A DNA stretch of 64,000 bases from Bacillota bacterium (GCA_023442465.1 JAEZZQ010000048.1:62001-126000); one strand, 5' to 3'. Positions 1-8,962 are shown, counted from the first letter of the stretch. The notes: generated by a model from the sequence alone, not told the origin. Program-made: numbers and translations.

Positions 1-145
1 GGATACACTGATTCAGAATTCCGCCTAATTCTTCATCCCGCTCCAGCACAAGAACATTCTCTATCCCGGATTTGACGGCCGCTACTGCTGCCGCCAGCCC
101 CGCCGGTCCTCCGCCTACGATTAAAATATCCGCCTTTTTATCCAT
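1..145 (-). CDS. FAD-dependent oxidoreductase, N-terminal part (partial)
   Basis: Only the first 48 codons are inside the window; the gene runs off the left edge. The start is the ATG read leftward from 145. The translation opens with a Rossmann dinucleotide-binding fold: a hydrophobic strand, then GGGPAGLAAA and an acidic residue ending the second strand (LERDEELGG). That is the FAD-binding signature of pyridine-nucleotide-disulphide-type oxidoreductases. It lies 25 bp after the stop of the GlpA-like gene on the same strand, so the two are probably co-transcribed. In clostridia such a pair often works with a small DUF1667 protein as a glycerol-3-phosphate oxidation complex. That third gene would lie outside the window, so the exact substrate is inferred from context only. 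Confidence 0.8.
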   Translation of the reverse strand, partial: MDKKADILIVGGGPAGLAAAVAAVKSGIENVLVLERDEELGGILNQCI

Positions 146-170
146 CCCTTCTCATTTCTCCTTCCACGCT

Positions 171-1622
171 CTAAGCGCTTCCTATGTCTTCTTTGTCATA
201 TCCTGTAAGGAATCTGGATTCTCCGCCCGATTTCGTGATCTCTCCCACATCCGCTCCTAACTCCCGCGCCAGAATCTCCACTGTCTTCGGCGCGCAGAAT
301 CCGGACTGGCAGCGTCCCATACCCGCTCTTGTACGTCGCTTTATACCATCCAGCGTAGTTGCACCAAGCGGTCTGTGTATGGCGTCCATAATCTCTCCTT
401 CTGTGACCAGCTCACAGCGGCAGATTATATTGGCATATGCAGGGTTTTTCGCTATCAGTTCCTTTCGTTCCCCTTCGTCAGCATCCGCCATTCCCCGGAT
501 TCCTTGCCTATGCACCTTAAAGTCTGCCTTTTCGGGCACAGGCAGAAGCTCCTGCACGATTCCGGCAACGTATTCTCCGATGGCGGGCGCACAGGTGAGA
601 CCCGGCGATTCAACTCCCGCTACATCAATGAAGCCGGGAGCATCCTCCGCTTCTCCGATCAAGAAGTCTCCAGCGGATTCATGAGCGCGCAGCCCCGCAA
701 AGGAAGTGATGATCTTCTCCGCAGGTACCCTCTGAATACTCAGCCCGCCTCTTTTCAACAAATCGCCGAGTCCCTCTCCCGTAGTATTCGTACCTTCCTT
801 ATCTCCGATATCTACAGCCGTAGGACCTATCATCAGGTTGCCATGCACGGTAGGCGTTACCAGCACACCTTTTCCATACCGGGTGGGGAGCTGGAAAATC
901 GTATGAGAAACATAGCTGCCCGCCGATTTATCGAACAGGCAGTATTCTCCTTTTCTCGGTATGATATTCAGTTTCCTCCCACTCACCATGTTATGGAGCG
1001 CGTCTGCGTAAAGCCCTGCAGCGTTAACGACGATTCGGCTTTCGAACACCCCTTTGGAGGTCTTAAGCAAATACCCCTCCTGCATTCTCTCTATTTGCAG
1101 AACTTCTGTATTCAAGTGGAATTCCACACCGTTCTCACAGGCATTTTCTGCCAGTGCGATAGTAAGCCCGAAGGGGCATACGATACCGCCGGCAGGAGCG
1201 TACAAAGCCGCCACTGCCTCATCTGAAATATTAGGCTCCATAGCCCGCAGCTCCTGCTCCTCGATGATGCGCAGTCCTTCCACGCCGTTTTGCTGTCCTT
1301 TTTCCAGAAGTCTTCGCAGTTTATCCCTATCCTTCTCGTCGAAACAAAGCACCAGCGTGCCATTCTTCTTAAAAGGAAAGTCCAGCTCCCTGGAAAGCTG
1401 TTCCATCTTCCTATTGCCCAAGACGTTCAGCCTCGCCTTAAGTGTTCCCGGCTCCGCGTCATGCCCTGCATGAACGATTCCGCTGTTGGCCTTGGAAGTA
1501 CCTTCGCAAATATCAGACGCCCGTTCCAGTACCGCTGTTTTCCCCGCATATTCATAGCGGGACAATTCTCTCGCGATGGCCGCACCGGTCACGCCCGCTC
1601 CTATTACAATGACATCATACAT
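171..1622 (-). CDS. GlpA-like FAD-dependent oxidoreductase with BFD [2Fe-2S] domain
   Basis: 483-residue flavoprotein, probably a glycerol-3-phosphate dehydrogenase-type enzyme. Residues 4-35 form the FAD-binding Rossmann unit (IGAGVTGAAIA). Residues up to about 375 are a DAO-type oxidoreductase domain containing the ANSGIVHAGHD region typical of GlpA/LhgO relatives. The C-terminal part holds a bacterioferritin-associated-ferredoxin-like domain with four cysteines, C401/C403 (CRC) and C438/C443 (GRCQSGFC), expected to bind a [2Fe-2S] cluster. The next gene downstream is another flavoprotein, which fits a multi-subunit oxidase. L-2-hydroxyglutarate or another 2-hydroxyacid is an alternative substrate. 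The start codon is the first ATG; the Shine-Dalgarno site (ACGGGG) is weak. Confidence 0.85.
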   Translation of the reverse strand: MYDVIVIGAGVTGAAIARELSRYEYAGKTAVLERASDICEGTSKANSGIVHAGHDAEPGTLKARLNVLGNRKMEQLSRELDFPFKKNGTLVLCFDEKDRDKLRRLLEKGQQNGVEGLRIIEEQELRAMEPNISDEAVAALYAPAGGIVCPFGLTIALAENACENGVEFHLNTEVLQIERMQEGYLLKTSKGVFESRIVVNAAGLYADALHNMVSGRKLNIIPRKGEYCLFDKSAGSYVSHTIFQLPTRYGKGVLVTPTVHGNLMIGPTAVDIGDKEGTNTTGEGLGDLLKRGGLSIQRVPAEKIITSFAGLRAHESAGDFLIGEAEDAPGFIDVAGVESPGLTCAPAIGEYVAGIVQELLPVPEKADFKVHRQGIRGMADADEGERKELIAKNPAYANIICRCELVTEGEIMDAIHRPLGATTLDGIKRRTRAGMGRCQSGFCAPKTVEILARELGADVGEITKSGGESRFLTGYDKEDIGSA

Positions 1623-1786
1623 TTTTATACCCCGTGTCCTCTTTTACAGACTCAAAATCAATAGCTGAAAGCGATTTTCTTTCACCTTTCGTTCTCCGAG
1701 TTCTCTTTCCTCATAGCTTTATCATATCATTTTCGGCGTCATTTTTCGATACTATTTTGACAAAGAGATATCCGTGTGTTATTCTT

Positions 1787-1871
1787 GTTACTGTTCACTC
1801 CGTTCTCAGCAACGCATGATTTCCGCAATGCAAAAATTTTGCATGGAAATTCGCTCTGCGAAGCAGAAATC
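1787..1871. repeat. Dispersed structured repeat, copy A (inverted relative to copy B)
   Basis: The first 48 bp or so (1787-1835) match the reverse complement of 3000-3048 with about 4 mismatches, and 1787-1823 matches a third copy at 30260-30296. Unlike the other copies, this one continues into a possible three-way junction: GATTTCCGC at 1818-1826 pairs with GCAGAAATC at 1863-1871 (one G-T pair) and encloses two hairpins, the 17-nt palindrome at 1828-1844 and TTCGC/GCGAA at 1850-1862. It sits in the 374-bp gap between the GlpA-like gene and the AEC carrier. The rest of that gap is AT-rich, with no gene recognised. Confidence 0.75.
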
Positions 1872-1996
1872 ATCTCTTGAGTCACGTTCTTATGTGAGCA
1901 ATAACTTATTCCCGGATTATATTACATTCCCAACTAAGACGAAATTTTAATTAAAAATATTTTATAAATTCTGCAAAATAGAAAGCGCATGGAACT

Positions 1997-2992
1997 ATGA
2001 GCATTGAAATCGTATTACAGCAAATGGCAATTATCTTTATCCTTATTATGACAGGAGCATTGCTTTACCGCAAATCAATGCTTTCCGACGAAACCTCGAA
2101 ACAGATATCGATGCTTATCATAAACCTCTGCAATCCGGCGCTGTTAATCTGCTCCGTCTTTGATGCCGGACCGAAGGCCTCGAATTCCGACCTCCTTACG
2201 GGCGCTTTCATCGTGCTTCTGGCATATGCCGTACTCATATTGTGCGGACATCTGATTCCTCATATCCTGCATGTTCCGGGCGAAGACCATTTTGCTTACA
2301 GGCTGATTACCATTTACGGCAACGTGGGTTTCATCGGCATTCCCCTCGCCATGGCCCTTCTTGGTTCTGGTTCGCTCATTTACGTATCCCTGAATAATCT
2401 TGTATACAATATACTTATCTATACGCACGGTCTTTCCACCATTAAGGCTGCCGTCGCAAAAAGCACGAGCCACAATCTTTCCGGCAATGCTTCCCCTTTG
2501 GAGCAGGAAAAGGAAATTGCAGAAGGCTATGCCCGGGCTCTGCTTAAAGTAACGAAAAAATTCGTAAATGCAGGTACCGTTTCCGCCGTCATAACTATCG
2601 TTCTATATATAAGCGATCTCCGCATTCCCATCCTTCTTTCGGACACTCTTACCCACGTGGGACGCTCCACTACCTTCTTATCTATGCTCATACTGGGAGT
2701 ATCGGTAGCGCAGATGCCTTTGTCAGATATTTTTTCCCATAAGAAACTATATGTCTTCGCTGCGCTTCGTATGGTCATCGTTCCTGTGCTTTGCGTATTC
2801 TCGTTCCGTCTTTTTACAGACAACGTTCTCATTATCAGCACCACTGCTCTGATGCTTGCCGTGCCGGCAGGAAACATGCCGCTCATACTATGCAAGCAGA
2901 ATAATCTGGATAGCACTGTCATTTCCAGAGGTATTATTCTTTCCACCCTGCTCTCCTTTTTTACGATACCTATCGTGACTTTATTCGTATAA
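1997..2992 (+). CDS. AEC-family (auxin efflux carrier-like) membrane transporter
   Basis: 331-residue integral membrane protein with about 10 hydrophobic segments arranged as two five-helix halves, as in the AEC/BART superfamily. The N-terminal half has the NLCNPALLICSVF segment, where an Asn-Pro breaks a helix. The C-terminal half has the matching AVPAGNMPLILCKQN segment. Bacterial members export or exchange small organic acids such as malate or malonate; the substrate here cannot be read from sequence. The start is the ATG preceded by GGAACT; an ATG 9 nt upstream stops after three codons. The gene stands alone and is bracketed by inverted copies of a dispersed repeat (1787-1871 and 3000-3048). 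Confidence 0.85.
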   Translation: MSIEIVLQQMAIIFILIMTGALLYRKSMLSDETSKQISMLIINLCNPALLICSVFDAGPKASNSDLLTGAFIVLLAYAVLILCGHLIPHILHVPGEDHFAYRLITIYGNVGFIGIPLAMALLGSGSLIYVSLNNLVYNILIYTHGLSTIKAAVAKSTSHNLSGNASPLEQEKEIAEGYARALLKVTKKFVNAGTVSAVITIVLYISDLRIPILLSDTLTHVGRSTTFLSMLILGVSVAQMPLSDIFSHKKLYVFAALRMVIVPVLCVFSFRLFTDNVLIISTTALMLAVPAGNMPLILCKQNNLDSTVISRGIILSTLLSFFTIPIVTLFV

Positions 2993-2999
2993 AACTGTA

Positions 3000-3048
3000 T
3001 TTTGGCATTGCAGAAATCATGCGTTGCTGAGAATGGAGTGAACAGCAA
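3000..3048. repeat. Dispersed structured repeat, copy B
   Basis: This segment is the inverted counterpart of 1787-1835, differing at about 4 of 48 positions. It contains a perfect 7-bp stem (GTTGCTG at 3023-3029, CAGCAAC at 3043-3049). It begins 7 bp after the AEC carrier's stop codon and lies just upstream of the chemoreceptor promoter, so it might also act as a weak terminator for the carrier gene. Confidence 0.75.
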
Positions 3049-3079
3049 CGGCATTCTTAACGTTTTTACGCTGTTTTCT

Positions 3080-3107
3080 TTGCTTTTACAGAAAAATATG
3101 GTATAAT
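3080..3107 (+). promoter_or_regulatory. Promoter of the 3139 chemoreceptor gene
   Basis: A -35 box TTGCTT (3080-3085), a 16-bp spacer and a perfect -10 box TATAAT (3102-3107), extended by TG at 3099-3100. It lies 31 bp before the start codon. This is the sigma-A type, not the sigma-D type usual for motility genes. Confidence 0.75.
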
Positions 3108-3138
3108 TTGTAGAAAAATACGATATGGGGGTCTTTGA

Positions 3139-4617
3139 ATGGAACGCAATCAAATTTCACGCATTAACAAGTTATTATTTATCGCTTTAACGCTTACCAC
3201 TATTTTTTTAACTATAGGCTTACTGTCGCAGCTGACGCTATCCGGCTTAGCTCCGATCCTGAGCATAATTCCTTTGGTCGTAATCCTTGCATTTTACATC
3301 GGAGACATCGTTATCATTCTGAATAAAAACTGGACTCTCGCACTGCTGCCCTATACCGCGGTCTCCTTCTCTATCATCTACGCATTTATCTTGCTGTCAG
3401 GCAATTCCAATGCGGTATATCCTTATATGATTCCTATCATTCTCATTTTGACCTTATATCTCAATAAGAGAATTTCCACAATACTCGGTATCTATTTCAT
3501 CCTCCTTAACATCATTAAAATCATATTGATTATGAGTGCTGCCGGCAATCCAGCGGAGATGATAGAATATGTAATGATTGAATTCATTATCAGCGTGCTC
3601 GTCGGTACTGCTTCCATTATGGGAACCAACTTGCTGATACGCTTCTTTGAGGAATACTCGGAAAAAATCAACAAAGAATCGGTGCTCAATCAGAATATGG
3701 CAAACGAAGTGGTGGCATCGGCAAAGCATGTCCTTACTCAGGCGGAAGCTTCCTCCGGCTTGCTCGATGAAATTGCAGGCACTACGAAGACGATCAGCGA
3801 TTCGCTGAAAGATATTAACGACAGTGCCAATATGACCGCTTCCAATATCGAGCAGCAGACGGTGATGACCAGCTCCATACAAAATGTTATCGATGAGACC
3901 TTCAAGCGCACGAAGGAAATCGTTGAAATCGCTTCCATTTCCTCGGATTTTGTGGAAAGCGGCGTGAAGGCTATGGATCGATTAACCGTTCAGTCCGACC
4001 AATCCATCCAGTCCGGCTATGAAATGGATTCAGCGGCAGAAGAAATGATGAAAAAAGCTGATGATGTGCGTAACATTATAGGCATTATCCTCGGAATCTC
4101 CTCCCAGACGAACCTCCTCGCATTAAATGCTTCCATCGAAGCTGCGAGAGCCGGAGAAGCCGGAAAAGGCTTCGCGGTAGTTGCCGACGAAATCCGTAAG
4201 CTGGCAGAGCAGACGAGTCAGGCTACGGGGGATATTTCCACAATCCTGGACGAACTGTCCTCAAATACTACAGCAGTTTCCGATAAGGTAAAATACACCG
4301 TCCATACCTCGAAGGAGCAGAAGGAATTAATCGATGCGACCAAAAATGATTTCTCGAACATCGAGGAAAAGATTCATATACTCAGCCAGAATGTAAACGA
4401 TGTGAACAAAAAAATGGAAGAACTGTTCGATTCCAACAACAGTATCGTGGATGCGATCAGCAACCTTTCCGCGACCAGCGAGGAAATATCCGCAAGTACG
4501 GAGCAGGCTTATGATATTGGCGAGAAAAATGCGAACAGCGTGAAGGATTTCGTTCAGATCATGAAGGATATTACAGCTACTATCGAGAAGCTCGCTAATT
4601 ATAAGGTAAATGGTTAG
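3139..4617 (+). CDS. Methyl-accepting chemotaxis protein without external sensor domain
   Basis: 492-residue chemoreceptor that would signal to CheA/CheW. Residues 1-180 are about six closely spaced transmembrane helices joined by short loops, with no periplasmic or extracellular ligand domain. Residues from about 185 form the long coiled-coil signalling domain, with the conserved hairpin tip around 310-360 (SSQTNLLALNASIEAARAG, then GFAVVADEIRKLAEQ). No clear HAMP domain is seen. The membrane region itself, or a partner protein, may sense the stimulus. The ribosome site GGGGG precedes the ATG by 8 nt. A strong terminator follows at 4641-4673, so it is monocistronic. Confidence 0.92.
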   Translation: MERNQISRINKLLFIALTLTTIFLTIGLLSQLTLSGLAPILSIIPLVVILAFYIGDIVIILNKNWTLALLPYTAVSFSIIYAFILLSGNSNAVYPYMIPIILILTLYLNKRISTILGIYFILLNIIKIILIMSAAGNPAEMIEYVMIEFIISVLVGTASIMGTNLLIRFFEEYSEKINKESVLNQNMANEVVASAKHVLTQAEASSGLLDEIAGTTKTISDSLKDINDSANMTASNIEQQTVMTSSIQNVIDETFKRTKEIVEIASISSDFVESGVKAMDRLTVQSDQSIQSGYEMDSAAEEMMKKADDVRNIIGIILGISSQTNLLALNASIEAARAGEAGKGFAVVADEIRKLAEQTSQATGDISTILDELSSNTTAVSDKVKYTVHTSKEQKELIDATKNDFSNIEEKIHILSQNVNDVNKKMEELFDSNNSIVDAISNLSATSEEISASTEQAYDIGEKNANSVKDFVQIMKDITATIEKLANYKVNG

Positions 4618-4640
4618 ATTAACGATATTTATATCAATCA

Positions 4641-4673
4641 AAAAAACTGCGTCGATACCCGACGCAGTTTTTT
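4641..4673. terminator. Bidirectional intrinsic terminator
   Basis: A 14-bp perfect stem (4641-4654 with 4660-4673), 5-nt loop ATACC, A-tract on one side and T-tract on the other. It ends the chemoreceptor gene on the plus strand and lgt on the minus strand. Confidence 0.9.
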
Positions 4674-4721
4674 AATAGTGAAATCCGGAGAATCCGTATT
4701 GCACATTCTTCCTGATGATTA

Positions 4722-5498
4722 TTAATTTTCTTCTGTTTCTTTTTTCGATCCTGCTCTCTTACCGGTTACCACAAACAATATAACACCTGCCGTTACGGTA
4801 AAAATAGAGATGAATTGCGAAGTGGACAGCGTCCCTACCGTTCCTCTGATCAAATCGCCTCTGTAATATTCTAAGATGAATCTGCCGATGCTGTACAATA
4901 TAAGATATAAGGCTCCAACCTGTCCGTCGGCTTTTTTCCTCTTTGCGAACCATATCAGTACAAGGAAATGAATGAAGTTGAGACCGCTGGATATCAACTG
5001 TGTAGGTACGAGATTCACGCCGTTAGGCGCATATCTGGATGTATGGAATACGATGCCGAGAGGACTGTTCGTCTCATGCCCGTAGCAGCAGCCTGCCAGC
5101 AAGCACCCTACCCGTCCGAAACCCTGTGCTAATGCTACCGAGGGAATCAGCAAATCGAAATAAGCGAGAAATTTCAATTTCTTAATTTTACAATAGAGCA
5201 TAGCCGCTAAAATCCCACCGATGATTCCGCCGTATACTACCCAGCCGTCAGAAAAATCCAACAGAAGGCCCGGATCAGCGATAATACTCTTTATACTGGT
5301 CAGAAAAAATAAAAGCTTGGAACCGGAGAATCCTCCCAGTACGCACCATATAACAAAGTTAAATATGTGCTCAGGGTCCAGCCCCTTCTTCTTCGCTCTG
5401 TATTCTCCCACAAAATATGCCGCCAGTATACCAATGGCTATCATCAGACCATACCCATATACCGTGACTGGTCCTATGGAAAATAATTCATTTTTCAT
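4722..5498 (-). CDS. lgt: Prolipoprotein diacylglyceryl transferase
   Basis: 258-residue membrane enzyme that moves diacylglycerol from phosphatidylglycerol to the lipobox cysteine of prolipoproteins, the first step of lipoprotein maturation. About seven hydrophobic helices are visible. The family signature is present as GRVGCLLAGCCYG near residues 129-141, the Cys-rich version common in Firmicutes, and YYRGDLIRG occurs in the C-terminal part. Length is typical. The window encodes several lipoproteins that would be substrates (14083, 19214, 22760 and 38404). It is a single gene between a shared terminator and its own promoter at 5582-5610. Confidence 0.92.
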   Translation of the reverse strand: MKNELFSIGPVTVYGYGLMIAIGILAAYFVGEYRAKKKGLDPEHIFNFVIWCVLGGFSGSKLLFFLTSIKSIIADPGLLLDFSDGWVVYGGIIGGILAAMLYCKIKKLKFLAYFDLLIPSVALAQGFGRVGCLLAGCCYGHETNSPLGIVFHTSRYAPNGVNLVPTQLISSGLNFIHFLVLIWFAKRKKADGQVGALYLILYSIGRFILEYYRGDLIRGTVGTLSTSQFISIFTVTAGVILFVVTGKRAGSKKETEEN

Positions 5499-5581
5499 TC
5501 TTCTTAAACGTCTCCTATTCTGTCGTTATTCCCTCTCCTCATAAGATTGCCGCGACTTAAGAAAATATTCTTGCGTTTTTT

Positions 5582-5610
5582 AGTGTAACACAGTTGGGAC
5601 AAGGTTTCAA
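5582..5610 (-). promoter_or_regulatory. lgt promoter, homologous to the promoter at 10938-10966
   Basis: Read leftward: -35 TTGAAA (5605-5610), 17-bp spacer, -10 TACACT (5582-5587). From here to the lgt start codon the sequence aligns with the leader of the response regulator gene at 10852-10966, including the runs ACTTAAGAAAATATT, TTTTTAGTGTAACA and GTTATTCCCT on the plus strand. Confidence 0.75.
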
Positions 5611-5661
5611 CGTAACTTTATTCGTACAGAAATAATTTTTCGGATTTTCCGACATAAAACC

Positions 5662-5701
5662 TGCGCCTTGTACCAGTTTGGGATAATCGTTACAAGGCGC
5701 A
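5662..5701. terminator. Probable terminator of the ABC transporter operon
   Basis: An 11-bp perfect stem (TGCGCCTTGTA at 5662-5672 with 5691-5701) with an 18-nt loop, 36 bp past the permease stop codon on the minus strand. The T-tract after the stem in that direction is short, so efficiency may be modest. Confidence 0.6.
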
Positions 5702-5737
5702 TTTCTTATTTTATTTCTATGAATATTATTGAAGGAA

Positions 5738-8125
5738 TCATTCCACGATTAATTCCCTCGTGGAGACCTTTTTTATTTTTCCCGCAACCATATAAGAGAA
5801 CAGAAAAAACACAGCAACAACAATCGCCACCGGCACTGCAATTGTCAAAAGATTATATCTCGTACGGAATATGCTGATTCCCATCTGCTTAAGGACAGCT
5901 ACCATCATGGGATCGTTCAGCCATAAATTCAAACAAATTCCGACGGCTGCACCAATCAAAGAGACAAATACAAAGCGCAGTGCAAATTGTATTCTCAGCA
6001 TGCCCGTTGTAAAGCCGCTGGCTTTATATATCCCGATATCCTTTCTTTCCTTTAAGAAAGTTCTGCCGCTTACCATAATCGAAGACACCGCGATCACTGC
6101 GATTGAAATAACATAAATAATGAAGAAAATTCCCTCCATTGCAGCAATAATGACCACCATCATAGGGTCAGTTTCTTTTTCTGAATTATCTGTAAATGTC
6201 ATTTCTCCCGCATAGGAAGCGTATTTTTCTTCCAGCTTAGAAACAATGTCCTTCACTGTGCTGCTATCGGAAAGCACATAGTCATAAATATTATATTCAT
6301 AATCTGGTTTTAAACGTTTCATTCCTTCCGTATTCATACAGAAAATCTTTCCCACATCGTTGACGCATTGATAAGTTCCTACAATCAGGTAATCGGCCTC
6401 TTCTTCTCCATATCCTATGGTAACTTCATCTCCTATCCCTTTCCCCAATATATCTGATACAAGCTCCGTCACAACAATCTCATTCTCATAAAGAGGTGTC
6501 CTTCCGTCAATTATCGTATCGAGCTTCTGTACACTTCCGTCAACCCGGCCTGCAAAATTGTATCCATCTATCAAGAAATAGTACTGATTCTTATTTTCGT
6601 ATTCCTCTATTCCGCCTCGGTCCGCTATCACCTCTTCAATCTCTTTTTGCAGCTCTGGATAATTCCCATAATCCACGATAATATCCGCATTTATCCATCC
6701 AAAAAGCCTATACAGCCAATCCACATTCGCCATTTGTCCGAAGGCCGTAACCGCAATCATGAAAAAGGTCAGAATACAACTAATAATGCCAATCCCGATA
6801 TATTGCTTCGCATTAGAGGTAAGCTGCCGAAGCGCCAGTCTGCTTTTAAATCCTCTTTTTGTCTTCCCCGTTACCGGCATCTGCATCCTGACTGAAAAAT
6901 AAATGCTGTCCCTTCCTCCTGAAATTGCCCTCACCGGTGAGATGGACGCGAGCTTCTTCGTCTTAAGCAATACATAAAGGCAAGCCAGCGCAAGCACGAA
7001 CATGAGCAAAGGAATACTTATGCCAAGATTCAGCTTCCGAGAGGCAAGAACTCCGGAAATAGGGGTGAAAATACCGATTAAAAATCCGGTCGCCGGTATG
7101 CTTGCCGCTGTACCAAGAACAATTCCTGTAATGCCTGAAAGCACATATTGCAAGATCAATATCAGCCGCAATTTCCACTTTGTAAACCCTTGAGATTTCA
7201 AGACTCCAAAAGAAACATATTCCATTTCTATAGTGGATACTACGCTGTGCCCCATAATCACTAAAACGACAATAAACAAAAGCACGGAGAACAACACCAG
7301 TATTCCTGCCAATATGTGATTCAGAAGCATTGTATAGGTTCTGGATTCCCCTATGGTCAGCGCTACGTCTGCAGCGCTCATAAACCCCGATACATCATCA
7401 ATATTCTTTCTCAGCTGGTAAATATCATCTTTCCATTCTTCCTGTGCATGTATATAAATGCATTGGTATAGTATTACTCCTTTCTCCGCTCCCTGCGCTA
7501 TATCTTCAGAATGAAGCCGTTCTTCGTAAAGTTCTTTGAAGTCCTGGCTATTCATAAGAGCATTTTTTATACCCATGAGAGAGGCTCCCGAAAAGGGCTC
7601 TTCAATAAACCCTGCTATTTTGAATTCCTGCTCCTTACCCCTCGTATCGATATATACCGTATTGCCGACCGCGCATCCGTAATTCTGCACGAAGCTTACC
7701 GGCAAAAGTATTTCCCCTTTCTCAGGCGTCCGGTTTTCTTCCAAAAACTCATCCAAATCTTCACCGTACTGATTGTAACGGTGTTCTTTGTTATCATAAT
7801 CAAGGAACAGCATTCTGTCGGTACGTTCTCCGGCAATAAATACCCCGGTAGAATAAAGCGCCTTTAGAACTTCTACCGAGTCCACACCTTCACATTCTCT
7901 GATCGTTTCCGCCATCTCTTCCGTATAATCGTCTTCTTTTACTGCAGACATACTATCCGGCATATTCACTTCCCGATAGGCTTCCTCCAGGCGTCTGTCG
8001 GAATTGGTCACGACGCTGATCACTGTGGTAAGTACAAGAGACAGTATAAAAATCAATACAAGAGTACTGATAAAATTTCCTTTTTTATTCCTTATATTCG
8101 CTTTTAGCAGTGTGAAAATTTCCAT
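5738..8125 (-). CDS. ABC transporter permease, FtsX/MacB type
   Basis: 795-residue permease paired with the ATPase at 8136. One transmembrane helix lies near residues 15-37, then a large external domain, then an FtsX unit of three helices (about 270-395). A fourth helix (about 440-460) and a second external domain follow, and a final FtsX unit sits near 665-785. This duplicated layout is typical of two-module FtsX permeases that act on lipoproteins, peptides or cell-envelope antibiotics. The start is set at the ATG at 8125 because AGGAGG precedes it at ideal spacing; a longer reading upstream overlaps the ATPase gene and has no ribosome site. With the neighbouring kinase and regulator it resembles envelope-stress or peptide-resistance modules. 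The cargo is unknown. Confidence 0.88.
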   Translation of the reverse strand: MEIFTLLKANIRNKKGNFISTLVLIFILSLVLTTVISVVTNSDRRLEEAYREVNMPDSMSAVKEDDYTEEMAETIRECEGVDSVEVLKALYSTGVFIAGERTDRMLFLDYDNKEHRYNQYGEDLDEFLEENRTPEKGEILLPVSFVQNYGCAVGNTVYIDTRGKEQEFKIAGFIEEPFSGASLMGIKNALMNSQDFKELYEERLHSEDIAQGAEKGVILYQCIYIHAQEEWKDDIYQLRKNIDDVSGFMSAADVALTIGESRTYTMLLNHILAGILVLFSVLLFIVVLVIMGHSVVSTIEMEYVSFGVLKSQGFTKWKLRLILILQYVLSGITGIVLGTAASIPATGFLIGIFTPISGVLASRKLNLGISIPLLMFVLALACLYVLLKTKKLASISPVRAISGGRDSIYFSVRMQMPVTGKTKRGFKSRLALRQLTSNAKQYIGIGIISCILTFFMIAVTAFGQMANVDWLYRLFGWINADIIVDYGNYPELQKEIEEVIADRGGIEEYENKNQYYFLIDGYNFAGRVDGSVQKLDTIIDGRTPLYENEIVVTELVSDILGKGIGDEVTIGYGEEEADYLIVGTYQCVNDVGKIFCMNTEGMKRLKPDYEYNIYDYVLSDSSTVKDIVSKLEEKYASYAGEMTFTDNSEKETDPMMVVIIAAMEGIFFIIYVISIAVIAVSSIMVSGRTFLKERKDIGIYKASGFTTGMLRIQFALRFVFVSLIGAAVGICLNLWLNDPMMVAVLKQMGISIFRTRYNLLTIAVPVAIVVAVFFLFSYMVAGKIKKVSTRELIVE

Positions 8126-8135
8126 CGCGCACCTC

Positions 8136-8912
8136 CTACCATGACATGGAGGAAAGCCATGCATTTACCTGCTTTTCCCTGCTCTTAAATTCTTCATCCG
8201 AAATATTCTCCTTATATACGGGCAGCGAAAGCTCCCCTAACACCTTGCCGTCTTCCAGATAAATGATCCGGCTTCCACGGACGGCTGCGCGGATATCATG
8301 CGTTACCATTAATACGCTCTGCCCTTCATTGTTTATCGCAGTAAGCAGGTCCAGCACCTCTCTGGAAGTCCTTTTGTTCAGCGCACCCGTAGGCTCATCC
8401 GCAAACAAAAGCTTAGGCTCATTGATCAAAGCTCTCGCAATTGCCGTCCGCTGCGCTTCTCCGCCGGACACCTGAGAGGGAAGCCGCTTGAACGCTTCAT
8501 ATATCCCCATTCTCTTTAGCAGCTCCTGCGCATATTTATTAACCTCCGGCGCCGTTCTCTTTTTTCCAAGATAACCGGGAACCGCCACATTTTCAAACAT
8601 ATTCAGATTACTCACAAGATGAATCTGCTGGAAAACAAAACCGAAATCACCGTGCCTAAGTCCCGTCAGCTTATTTTCATTAAATTTGGCAATATCCTTT
8701 CCTTCATAAATTACTGCGCCGGCAGTGGCCCTATCCATCCCGCTGAGACAATAAAGAAGTGTGGACTTCCCCGAACCGGAAGCTCCCATGATAATCGTAA
8801 AATCGCCTTCATATATATCCAGATCTATTCCGTTCAGTACATGATTCTGGGTGCCCTCACTGGCATAGCTTTTACAAAGTCCTTTTGCGCTCAGAATTAC
8901 TTTTCTTTCCAT
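8136..8912 (-). CDS. ABC transporter ATP-binding protein, MacB/LolD family
   Basis: 258-residue ATPase driving the FtsX permease encoded 10 bp downstream. Walker A is GASGSGKST, the Q-loop is FVFQQIHL, the signature is SGGEAQR, Walker B is LLFADEPTGALN and the H-loop is MVTHDI. The wording of the signature and Walker B is that of the LolD/MacB/BceA group. The ribosome site GGAGGAAAG lies just before the ATG. The C-terminus extends about 30 residues beyond the usual fold. A candidate promoter lies upstream at 8963-8996, so the transporter may be transcribed separately from the kinase gene. Confidence 0.93.
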   Translation of the reverse strand: MERKVILSAKGLCKSYASEGTQNHVLNGIDLDIYEGDFTIIMGASGSGKSTLLYCLSGMDRATAGAVIYEGKDIAKFNENKLTGLRHGDFGFVFQQIHLVSNLNMFENVAVPGYLGKKRTAPEVNKYAQELLKRMGIYEAFKRLPSQVSGGEAQRTAIARALINEPKLLFADEPTGALNKRTSREVLDLLTAINNEGQSVLMVTHDIRAAVRGSRIIYLEDGKVLGELSLPVYKENISDEEFKSREKQVNAWLSSMSW

Positions 8913-8962
8913 AACTTTCCTCCATAAAGAATTTCTTTGCTTCTATTTGTTTTATCATTCTT

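Noticed and set aside
1634..1819. A 61-codon plus-strand frame ending in HSVLSNA
   Set aside because: No ribosome site or family; the shared ending with the chemoreceptor is explained by the dispersed repeat.
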